A stretch of 5,735 bases of DNA. Source: an uncultured Acetatifactor sp. GTDB lineage: Bacteria > Bacillota > Clostridia > Lachnospirales > Lachnospiraceae. Below the pieces are notes generated by a model, which was not told the DNA's origin, did not search any database, and saw only the letters and a program-made list of their open reading frames with translations. The position numbers and the translations under genes were made by a program. The stretch is from positions 1-5,735 of the forward strand of contig CAOOJO010000194.1 of assembly GCA_948496895.1 (NCBI GenBank), written 5' to 3'. Position 1 is the stretch's first letter; each line of letters begins with the position of its first letter. This document shows positions 1 through 5,294 of this stretch, piece by piece.

Positions 1-205
1 AAGAATTGCCCGTCAGGAGATTTTTCCTGGCGGACTGCTCCTGGGTGCTTTCCTCCTCAGGGCTTTCCTCCCCGGAGGACTGCTGGGCCGCGCCCTCGCC
101 GCTGGCGCTTTCCCCGGACGGGGAGGAGGCGCAGGAGGCCGTGGCGAAAATGGTCGCCGTGGTCAGGAAAAGCGCAAAGGCTTTTCTGATTGAGATTGCT
201 TTCAT
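1..205 (-). CDS. Putative lipoprotein, N-terminal part (runs off left edge)
   Basis: Reading the minus strand from the ATG at 205-203 gives 68 codons without a stop up to the window edge. The protein starts with a basic n-region (MKAISIRK), a hydrophobic core (AFALFLTTATIFATA) and a lipobox-like TASC with Cys at residue 25, so it is probably exported and lipid-anchored on the outer face of the membrane. Threonine at -3 is not the commonest lipobox residue. Residues 26-56 are a low-complexity Ser/Glu/Gly/Gln linker, typical of a tether between the lipid anchor and a folded domain. A good ribosome binding site (AAGGAAGG) lies about 8 bases before the ATG, and an extended -10 promoter lies further upstream. 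The last visible residues (ARKNLLTGNS) faintly recall the NPLTG-type start of YerB-like DUF3048 lipoproteins, but ten residues cannot settle this. It is divergent from the XRE-receiver regulator gene. The plus-strand reading of this stretch is a shadow. Confidence 0.8.
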   Translation of the reverse strand, partial: MKAISIRKAFALFLTTATIFATASCASSPSGESASGEGAAQQSSGEESPEEESTQEQSARKNLLTGNS

Positions 206-254
206 GAGAATTACCTTCCTTTTCTTCTAAGTTTCAGTTCCCTTATGAGCCAAT

Positions 255-283
255 ATTATACCACTTAATCCAAAAGAATGGAA
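255..283 (-). promoter_or_regulatory. Extended -10 promoter for the lipoprotein gene
   Basis: On the minus strand positions 260-255 read TATAAT, a perfect -10 hexamer, preceded by TGG at 263-261, which makes an extended -10 (TGnTATAAT). The hexamer 17 bases upstream (283-278, TTCCAT) is a poor -35, as is common for extended -10 promoters. Transcription would start near 248, leaving a 5' leader of about 43 bases before the lipoprotein ATG. Confidence 0.65.
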
Positions 284-284
284 G

Positions 285-327
285 ACGGGGACAATTGCGA
301 ATTGTTTGACGCGCCACTGTCCCCCGT
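285..327. repeat. Nested inverted repeat between divergent promoters
   Basis: ACGGGGACA (285-293) and TGTCCCCCGT (318-327) are inverted copies of each other apart from one extra C:G pair. They enclose a second palindrome at 291-305. The right arm lies inside the spacer of the rightward promoter. GGGGAC...GTCCCC arms are also typical of REP-like or MITE-like palindromic elements in clostridial genomes, so this may be a mobile-repeat remnant rather than, or as well as, an operator. Confidence 0.5.
291..305. promoter_or_regulatory. Candidate operator: 15-bp dyad at the rightward -35
   Basis: ACAATT-GCG-AATTGT is a perfect dyad with 6-base arms and a 3-base centre. It ends one base before the TTGACG -35 element of the rightward promoter and lies just upstream of the -35 position of the leftward promoter. 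Its size and symmetry fit a dimeric XRE-type helix-turn-helix protein, and the gene immediately downstream encodes one. Binding here could repress the regulator and influence the lipoprotein gene. This role is inferred from position and symmetry only. Confidence 0.45.
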
Positions 328-335
328 GATAGACT
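306..335 (+). promoter_or_regulatory. Sigma-A-type promoter for the regulator and ABC operon
   Basis: TTGACG at 306-311 (5 of 6 matches to the consensus -35) is followed after 18 bases by TAGACT at 330-335 (4 of 6 matches to the -10), with TGa at 327-329 giving an extended -10. Transcription would start near 342, about 57 bases before the regulator ATG. Confidence 0.55.
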
Positions 336-398
336 GAACCCATCACCGGACAGCGGGAAGAGCAGGGATTCACGACCCTGCGGAAACGGAAGGAAACC

Positions 399-1049
399 AT
401 GGATATCGGAAAGACCATAAGACAGAGACGACAGAAGAGGAACATGACCCAGGCGGAGCTGGCGGCATTGCTGAACATCACGCCCCAGGCCGTATCGCGA
501 TGGGAGATGGCCATCTCCTACCCGGACATCGCCATGCTGCCGAAGCTCTCGGAGGTGCTGTGCGTCACCGCCGACGAGCTGCTGGGCATCAGGCCGCTGT
601 CATCGGGCCGGGAAGCCGGGGAAGACGGTGGCGGGAGCGTGGTCTTAAACCAGAGCCAGGCAGACAGCATCTTCGACTATGTGCCGGGCCCTGTGTCCGA
701 AAAGGGCAGGAGGATTCTTATCGTGGACGATTCGGATTACATGAGGGCGGCTCTGGAGGATGTGCTTGCGCAGCAGGGGCATACGATCCTACAGGCCAGG
801 AACGGACAGGAGTGTCTGGATGTGCTGAGGCGGGAGACGGTGGAGGTGTGCGTTCTGGACATCGTGATGCCGGTCATGGACGGAATCACGGCCCTCGGGA
901 AGATAAGGGCGAGCTGGCCGGAACTGAGAGTGGTCATGCTCTCCGCCCTGTCCCAGGAGAGCAATGTGCGGCTGGCCCTGGCGCTGGGGGCGGCGGCCTT
1001 TGTGGTGAAGCCCTTTCAGGCCCAGTGCCTGTTGGAGCGGATCGGGTGA
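399..1049 (+). CDS. XRE-family helix-turn-helix / CheY-like receiver fusion regulator
   Basis: This 216-residue protein joins two domains. Residues about 4-63 are an XRE/Cro-CI DNA-binding domain, with the helix-turn-helix in MTQAELAALLNITPQAVSRW starting at residue 16. Residues about 104-216 are a response-regulator receiver with all the usual landmarks: acidic pair Asp110/Asp111 (ILIVDDSD), phospho-acceptor Asp154 (CVLDIVMPVMDG), Ser182 at the switch position and Lys204-Pro205 (VVKPF). A linker rich in Gly, Ser and Glu lies between them at about 66-100. The protein probably changes DNA binding or oligomerisation on phosphorylation in the cytoplasm. Most response regulators have the receiver first and use OmpR, NarL or LytTR output domains, so the order and output type here are unusual. 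No histidine kinase is visible. GGAAGG lies 5 bases before the ATG. The gene heads an apparent operon with two ABC exporter genes, which are its likely targets. The domain calls are firm; the target is inferred. Confidence 0.9.
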   Translation: MDIGKTIRQRRQKRNMTQAELAALLNITPQAVSRWEMAISYPDIAMLPKLSEVLCVTADELLGIRPLSSGREAGEDGGGSVVLNQSQADSIFDYVPGPVSEKGRRILIVDDSDYMRAALEDVLAQQGHTILQARNGQECLDVLRRETVEVCVLDIVMPVMDGITALGKIRASWPELRVVMLSALSQESNVRLALALGAAAFVVKPFQAQCLLERIG

Positions 1050-1074
1050 GGAGGAGTCCTGGGCTGCGCACGGA

Positions 1075-1097
1075 AGAATCGCCAGGGAAGCGATTCT
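1075..1097 (+). other. Intercistronic RNA hairpin
   Basis: AGAATCGC (1075-1082) and GCGATTCT (1090-1097) form a perfect 8-base-pair stem around a 7-base loop (CAGGGAA). A pyrimidine-rich tail, CTCTTC, follows the stem rather than a clear T-run. It lies 25 bases after the regulator stop and about 70 bases before the first ABC start. It could be a weak attenuator or an mRNA processing or stability element that sets regulator and transporter expression apart. It is not a convincing full terminator. Confidence 0.4.
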
Positions 1098-1151
1098 CTT
1101 CACGGATCGGACGGCGCAGACGGCATGATGGGAAGCCTGAGGGGAGCGGCC

Positions 1152-1158
1152 AGGGAGG
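1152..1158 (+). promoter_or_regulatory. Ribosome binding site that decides the first ABC start
   Basis: AGGGAGG lies 1 base before the ATG at 1160 and 7 bases before the in-frame ATG at 1166. Only the second gives normal Shine-Dalgarno spacing, so 1166 is chosen. The frame is open far upstream, through the regulator gene, so reading-frame length alone would mislead. Confidence 0.7.
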
Positions 1159-1165
1159 TATGGAT

Positions 1166-2986
1166 ATGGCAAAGGCATGCGGCTTGCTGCAAAATAGCGG
1201 TTATGTCCTGCAAAACGTGTGGAAATACAACAGACGGATCCTGCTCCTGGTATCCGCCAATACGGTGGTCACTGCCCTGTCGCCCTTCATCGGCATCCTG
1301 TTCCCGCGCTATATCCTGGCGGAGCTCCTTGCCGCCAGGCGGCCGGAGCGGCTGTGCCTGCTGCTTGGGGCATTCTTCCTGGCGGCATCGGCGGCAGCCT
1401 ACGCCGCCCAGTACCTGAAAGGCGTCTTCATGGCCCAGCCCGCCAAAGTGGCCGCCCCCTGCCTGGACGCGCTGTACCATAAATGCATGGACATCAGCTT
1501 CCGGTGCACGGAAGACGCCGGTTTCCTGGACAGCGTGCGCATGGCCGAGCAGGGCGGCGGCCGGAACAATTTCCGGGGGATCAGCGGCATGCTGCACAAA
1601 TGGTTCCAGGCCCCCGGGGCGGTGGCGGCCCTGTGCGGATATATCGCCATCCTGTCAGGGCTTGATTTGTCCATCCTGGCATACCTGCTGTGCGCCGTGG
1701 CCGCGAACCACGCCCTGTCCCTGGCCCGGAAGAGGCATGAGCACAGGAAGTGCCGGGAGCTGGCGGGGGAGGAGCGGCGCTGCGACTATCTGTACCATGC
1801 CATGTACGACTTCTCCTACGGAAAGGAGATCCGGCTCTACGGCCTGTCGGACTGGCTGGGCGGCCGCTTCATGGCCTGCCGGGATAAAATCAGGGACGGG
1901 AAGGAATCCGTAAAGCGGTTCGAGATGTGGGGCGACTGGGCGGACATTTTCCTTTCCCTGATCAGGGAAGGCGTGGTCTTCGCCTTTCTCGTGGCCCAGG
2001 TGATGGGAGGCCGCATGACAATAGCCGATTTTACGATGTACGCTGCTGCGGTGGCGGGATTCCGCCAGGCTTTCGAGAGGGCGGCCGGACATTTGGCGGA
2101 TCTCCAGGGACTGAGCATGGAGATCGGGGACTACCGGGCTTTCATGGCCAGGCCGGATGAGATGGTTCAGGCCGGGGAGCCGGTGCCCATCCCGCCCGGC
2201 CCCTACGAATTCCGGTTCCGGAACGTCTCCTGGAAATATCCGGACAGCACCCGGTATGTGTTCCGGAACCTGAACCTGACGATCCCCCGGGGCGGGAAGC
2301 TGGCCCTGGTGGGGCAGAACGGAGCCGGGAAATCCACCTTCATCAAGCTGCTCCTGCGCCTGTACGATGTGACGGAGGGGGAGATTCTGTGCAACGGAAT
2401 CGACATCCGGAGGTTCGACAGGGACGCGTATTACGGCCTGTTCTCCGCCGTGTTCCAGGAGGTGCTCCCGTTGGGGTTCTCCGTGGCGGACAATGTGGGC
2501 GCGATCCATGGGCAGCGAATCGACAGGCGGCGGGTGGAACATAGCCTCCGGAAGGCCGGCCTGTGGGACAAGGTGAGCGGCCTGAGACGGGGCGCGGACA
2601 CCTGCGTGCTGAAGGCCCTCGACGGGGAGGGTATGGAATTCTCCGGCGGGGAGAAGCAGAAGCTGATGATTGCCAGGGCCCTGTACAAGGACGGCCCCGT
2701 CATGGTGCTGGACGAGCCCACCGCTGCCCTGGATTCCCTGGCGGAGCAGGACATCTATGCGCGCTTCCACAGCCTGACGGAGGGCAGGACGGCCGTCTAT
2801 GTGTCCCACAGGCTGGCGTCCACCCGCTTCTGCGATTGCCTGGCCATGCTGGAAGAGGGGAGGCTGGTGGAATACGGCTCCCATGAGGAGCTGATGGCCC
2901 AGGGCGGCAGGTATGCGGAGCTGTTCGCCGCGCAGGCGCAGTATTACAGGGAGGAGGCGGCACATGGAAAAGAGGAGGGCATCTGA
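1166..2986 (+). CDS. ABC exporter half-transporter (permease-ATPase), first subunit
   Basis: This 606-residue protein has the standard length and layout of an MdlB/MsbA-type half-transporter. An N-terminal membrane domain (about 25-325) has hydrophobic segments near 25-48, 63-86, 151-183 (two), 262-280 and 285-300, and a cytoplasmic coupling region containing GKEIRLYG (219-226). The ATPase domain (about 347-595) has A-loop Tyr358, Walker A GQNGAGKST (383-391), Q-loop Gln431, signature FSGGEKQKL (492-500), Walker B VMVLDEP with Asp516 and catalytic Glu517, a D-loop at 521-523 and switch His548. All catalytic residues are present. There is no C39 peptidase domain, so it is not a leader-cleaving bacteriocin exporter. 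It lies between the regulator and a paralogous half-transporter whose start it overlaps by 23 bases, so the two probably make one heterodimer in the cytoplasmic membrane. The substrate is unknown; peptide, lipid or drug export are all possible. Confidence 0.93.
   Translation: MAKACGLLQNSGYVLQNVWKYNRRILLLVSANTVVTALSPFIGILFPRYILAELLAARRPERLCLLLGAFFLAASAAAYAAQYLKGVFMAQPAKVAAPCLDALYHKCMDISFRCTEDAGFLDSVRMAEQGGGRNNFRGISGMLHKWFQAPGAVAALCGYIAILSGLDLSILAYLLCAVAANHALSLARKRHEHRKCRELAGEERRCDYLYHAMYDFSYGKEIRLYGLSDWLGGRFMACRDKIRDGKESVKRFEMWGDWADIFLSLIREGVVFAFLVAQVMGGRMTIADFTMYAAAVAGFRQAFERAAGHLADLQGLSMEIGDYRAFMARPDEMVQAGEPVPIPPGPYEFRFRNVSWKYPDSTRYVFRNLNLTIPRGGKLALVGQNGAGKSTFIKLLLRLYDVTEGEILCNGIDIRRFDRDAYYGLFSAVFQEVLPLGFSVADNVGAIHGQRIDRRRVEHSLRKAGLWDKVSGLRRGADTCVLKALDGEGMEFSGGEKQKLMIARALYKDGPVMVLDEPTAALDSLAEQDIYARFHSLTEGRTAVYVSHRLASTRFCDCLAMLEEGRLVEYGSHEELMAQGGRYAELFAAQAQYYREEAAHGKEEGI
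2948..2957 (+). promoter_or_regulatory. Ribosome binding site of second ABC gene, inside the first
   Basis: AGGGAGGAGG lies within the last codons of the first ABC gene, 6 bases before the ATG at 2964. This favours 2964 over the in-frame ATG at 2913, and it fits translational coupling of the two subunits. Confidence 0.7.
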
Positions 2987-4871
2987 GGACAGGACATCCG
3001 GGCGCAGGAGGTTTGGAGGCGCGATATCTGAGAATCCGGCATCCGTAAGGAAGGGAACCTTGCCTGTCATATGGCATTTCATAAAACTGTCCCATCGGAT
3101 TTATCCGGGGTACCTTCCTCTGGCCATAGCCTCCGCGGCGCTGGGGGCCATAGCGCCGTTCCCCAGCATCGTCCTGCCAGGCTGCATCCTGGACGAGCTC
3201 ACCGGCCCGGGCAGGAGGGAGCGGTTGCTTCTGTACATCGCCGTCCTGTCCCTGGGGAACGCCATAGTGGGGCTCGCAGGCAGCGTCCTGAAAAAGAGGC
3301 TCCGGACAGCAGGGGAAAGGCTTGCGGACGGCTTCGAGCTCCATGTGGGGCAGCATATCATGAGGATGGACTTCGGGAAGCTGGAGGATGCCGGGATATT
3401 GGACATGAAGGAAAAGGCCCTGTTCAACATAAAAATCCACGACGCGCTGCTGGGAGGGCCGCGGACTATGGTGGACATCCTCCGGCTGGCCATCACGCTG
3501 GCGTTCGCAGTGGGGATGATCGCCGCGCTGAGCCCTGTGCTTGTGGCCGTCCTCCTTGGGCTGGTGGCGGGGAACGCATGGGTCTACCGCCGGATCCAGG
3601 CCACGAAAGACCGGTTCTATCAGGACATCGCCGTGTATAACAGGCAGTTCGGATATTTCCGGGAGCTGACCCAGGACTTCCGCAACGCCAAGGACGTGCG
3701 GATCTACAGGATGTCGGGATATATCAGGCGGAAGATTAGGCGCTACCATGATTCCGCCAACCAGGTCTTCCATGAGATGTTCCTGAGGCAGAGGAGGAAC
3801 GACGGCGTGTCCGCTGCCTTCATCCAGGCCCAGACCTTTGCGGCCTATGCCTTTGCCGTATGGGGCGTGTGCAGGGGGACGCTGATGATCGGCGGCTTTG
3901 CCGTGCAGGTCTTGGCCGCCAACCAGGTCTCCGCCGCGGCCACGCAGCTTCTGGCGAAGCTGGTGGACTTGCAGATGCTGGGCAAAGCGCTGGAGGATTA
4001 TCTGGCCTTCGAGGCGCTGCCGGAGGAAGGGACGGCGGGAGAGCGGGCGATGCCGTCCGCGCTTTCCTCTGTCCGGCTGGCGGATGAGGGGCAGGAGGGA
4101 AAGCGGGCCCGGGAGGACATGGGTTCCGTGGAGATCGAGTTTCGGAATGTGTGGTTCCGATACCCCAATGCTCGGGACTATGCGCTGAAGGACATCTCCC
4201 TCCTGATAAAAAGCGGGGAGAAGCTGTCCCTGGTGGGCAGGAACGGCGCCGGCAAGACCACTTTCATCAAGCTGCTGTGCAGGCTCTACCGGCCCCAGCG
4301 GGGCTGCATCCTGCTGAACGGGATTGATATCGCCGCGTATCAGGAGACGGAATACCGTAAAATCATGGCGGTGGCCTTTCAGGATTTCAAGATATTCTCC
4401 TGCAGCGTCCGGGAGAACCTGAGCTTCGGGGAGGCGGCAGGGGACGACAGGGTCAGGGCCGCGCTGGAGCAGGCGGGCATCCTGGAGCGGATAGAGGGGC
4501 TGCCCCTGGGGATCGACACGCCTCTGTACAGGGAGTTCGGGAAAGAGGGCGTGGAGCTTTCCGGCGGCGAGATGCAGAAGATCGCCATCGCCAGGGTGAT
4601 GTACAGGGATGCGCCCCTGGTGGTGCTGGACGAGCCCACCGCCAGCCTGGATCCCTATGCCGAGCAGGAGGTGTTCCGGCGGTTTGGCCAGGCGACGGAG
4701 GGCAGGACGGCCATCTACATCTCCCACCGCCTGTCCAGCTGCCGCTTCTGCGACGCGGTGGCGGTATTCGACCAGGGGCGGCTGGCGGAATACGGGAGCC
4801 ATGAACGGCTGGTTCGGGACGGGAAGCTGTATGCGAAGATGTGGGAGGCACAGGCGCATTTTTATCGGTAG
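2964..4871 (+). CDS. ABC exporter half-transporter (permease-ATPase), second subunit
   Basis: This 635-residue paralogue of the upstream gene has the same order of domains. A basic N-terminal stretch (about residues 1-35) precedes the membrane domain (about 45-345; hydrophobic segments near 47-75, 88-108, 170-206 (two), 285-303 and 308-325). The ATPase domain (about 388-630) has A-loop Tyr400, Walker A GRNGAGKTT (425-433), Q-loop Gln473, signature LSGGEMQKI (532-540), Walker B PLVVLDEP with Asp556 and Glu557, a D-loop at 561-563 and switch His588. Both nucleotide sites of the presumed heterodimer therefore look competent; many heterodimeric exporters have one degenerate site. Residues about 350-388, between the two domains, form a longer, charged, low-complexity linker (Glu, Arg, Gly, Ala, Ser) than in the partner. 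It overlaps the upstream gene by 23 bases and has its own ribosome binding site. The next gene downstream on the same strand is about 300 bases away, so this is probably the last gene of the operon. The family is certain; the substrate is unknown. Confidence 0.93.
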   Translation: MEKRRASEDRTSGRRRFGGAISENPASVRKGTLPVIWHFIKLSHRIYPGYLPLAIASAALGAIAPFPSIVLPGCILDELTGPGRRERLLLYIAVLSLGNAIVGLAGSVLKKRLRTAGERLADGFELHVGQHIMRMDFGKLEDAGILDMKEKALFNIKIHDALLGGPRTMVDILRLAITLAFAVGMIAALSPVLVAVLLGLVAGNAWVYRRIQATKDRFYQDIAVYNRQFGYFRELTQDFRNAKDVRIYRMSGYIRRKIRRYHDSANQVFHEMFLRQRRNDGVSAAFIQAQTFAAYAFAVWGVCRGTLMIGGFAVQVLAANQVSAAATQLLAKLVDLQMLGKALEDYLAFEALPEEGTAGERAMPSALSSVRLADEGQEGKRAREDMGSVEIEFRNVWFRYPNARDYALKDISLLIKSGEKLSLVGRNGAGKTTFIKLLCRLYRPQRGCILLNGIDIAAYQETEYRKIMAVAFQDFKIFSCSVRENLSFGEAAGDDRVRAALEQAGILERIEGLPLGIDTPLYREFGKEGVELSGGEMQKIAIARVMYRDAPLVVLDEPTASLDPYAEQEVFRRFGQATEGRTAIYISHRLSSCRFCDAVAVFDQGRLAEYGSHERLVRDGKLYAKMWEAQAHFYR

Positions 4872-4917
4872 CATATAGCATATTCCTGTGCTGTCACAAC
4901 GATCCATCCGCTGGCGG

Positions 4918-4945
4918 CAGGGAGGAATTACCTCCCGCCCTGTTT
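4918..4945 (+). terminator. Weak terminator-like GC hairpin after the ABC genes
   Basis: The sequence GGGAGG-AATTA-CCTCCC (4920-4936) forms a 6-base-pair stem. An alternative fold pairs CAGGG (4918-4922) with CCCTG (4938-4942), keeping an inner AGG/CCT stem. Only three T bases follow, so as an intrinsic terminator it would be weak. Its place, 46 bases after the operon's last stop, suits the end of the transcript. Confidence 0.35.
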
Positions 4946-4959
4946 GGGAAGCTGCAGAT

Positions 4960-4997
4960 AATCAATAAGGCGGGCTACTGCCCATATCATATTGATT
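4960..4997. repeat. Nested imperfect palindrome
   Basis: AATCAATA (4960-4967) and TATTGATT (4990-4997) are perfect inverted copies. Inside them GGGC-TACT-GCCC (4972-4983) forms a second hairpin. The unpaired bases between the two stems differ in number (4 and 6). This could be an RNA structure in the 3' region of the ABC transcript, a protein-binding dyad, or a trace of a small mobile repeat. Confidence 0.4.
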
Positions 4998-5042
4998 GGC
5001 TACCGTTGTGCGGAAAATTACATGAAGGCAAGAGCCGAAAGA

Positions 5043-5123
5043 CTTATGTCAGTTTTTTTAATTTAAAAAATTATCATGCACTCCTGGTGAATGCCGTTGA
5101 CTTTTCATCGTATAAGACATAAG
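5043..5123. repeat. Short inverted repeat flanking an AT-rich tract
   Basis: CTTATGTC (5043-5050) and GACATAAG (5116-5123) are perfect 8-base inverted copies 65 bases apart. They flank the AT-rich tract, and the right arm overlaps the -10 element of the promoter. An arm pair this short can arise by chance. Confidence 0.2.
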
Positions 5124-5125
5124 AT
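5097..5125 (+). promoter_or_regulatory. Sigma-A-type promoter upstream of the remnant and MATE gene
   Basis: TTGACT at 5097-5102 (5 of 6 matches to consensus) is followed after 17 bases by TAAGAT at 5120-5125 (4 of 6 matches). Transcription would start near 5132, about 39 bases before the remnant ORF and about 163 before the MATE ATG. The AT-rich tract centred about 35 bases upstream could act as an UP-like element. I see no terminator between this promoter and the MATE gene. Confidence 0.6.
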
Positions 5126-5170
5126 TGAATAAAACACTAATGTCAAGCCCTGCGCGGGAAAGGAGCCCTC

Positions 5171-5269
5171 ATGGGAATCTACCTAAATCCGGGAAAGAGC
5201 GGATTTCAGAGAATCATAAACAGTGAATATGTGGACAAAACAGGATTAATCGACCGAATCGCACCATAA
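5171..5269 (+). pseudogene. 5' fragment of an AAA-ATPase-like (PF09820 type) gene
   Basis: A 32-codon ORF begins MGIYLNPGKSGFQRIINS and continues EYVDKTGLIDRI before ending in AP-stop. From memory of the family, this matches the conserved N-terminus of the large AAA-ATPase-like / PD-(D/E)XK nuclease-associated proteins (about 500-570 residues) that are abundant in Lachnospiraceae, where the next section carries the Walker A region. Here everything after about residue 30 is gone, including the P-loop, so the product cannot be an ATPase. It still has a good ribosome binding site (AAAGGAG, 6 bases before the ATG) and a promoter upstream. The MATE gene starts 25 bases after its stop. The likely origin is a deletion that removed the 3' part and joined the remainder to the MATE 5' region. 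It could still be translated as a short leader peptide. Confidence 0.7.
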
Positions 5270-5294
5270 GCAGGACAGAGAGGATAAAGAAACC

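Larger units (their letters stand above)
4872..5170. other. Intergenic region, no convincing gene
   Basis: This stretch of about 300 bases separates the ABC operon from the remnant and the MATE gene. A frame on the plus strand is open across much of it (to 5122), but it begins inside the ABC gene, lacks a ribosome binding site and resembles no family I recognise. The region holds a weak terminator-like hairpin, a nested palindrome, an AT-rich tract (5053-5075, T7 followed by A6) and a promoter, each listed separately. Its right half is much richer in A and T than the surrounding genes. Confidence 0.6.

Noticed and set aside
6..230. 74-codon plus-strand frame at the left edge
   Set aside because: The opposite strand encodes a convincing lipoprotein signal peptide with ribosome binding site and promoter; this frame is its shadow.
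500..1165. Upstream extension of the first ABC gene, giving an 828-codon frame
   Set aside because: The frame is open only because GC-rich DNA has few stops. It overlaps the clear XRE-receiver gene in another frame, reads as Arg/Gly-rich nonsense, and a good ribosome binding site marks the ATG at 1166.
1655..3082. 475-codon open frame on the minus strand
   Set aside because: It is antisense to the ABC genes, with low-information His/Pro/Gln-rich translation and no family resemblance.
1166..4871. Bacteriocin or lanthipeptide export system
   Set aside because: Neither ABC protein has an N-terminal C39 peptidase domain, and no precursor peptide or modification enzyme is visible in the window.
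2700..4907. 735-codon open frame on the minus strand, opposite the ABC genes
   Set aside because: It is antisense to well-supported ABC coding sequence, its translation is rich in Pro, His, Arg and Gln with no recognisable domain, and this is expected from the complement of GC-rich codons.
5027..5059. Intrinsic terminator formed by GGC-AAGA-GCC or GAC-TTAT-GTC and the T7 tract
   Set aside because: Both candidate stems have only 3 base pairs, and the first lies too far from the T-run.
4841..5122. 93-codon plus-strand frame across the gap after the ABC genes
   Set aside because: It starts inside the ABC coding sequence, lacks a ribosome binding site, and resembles no known family.
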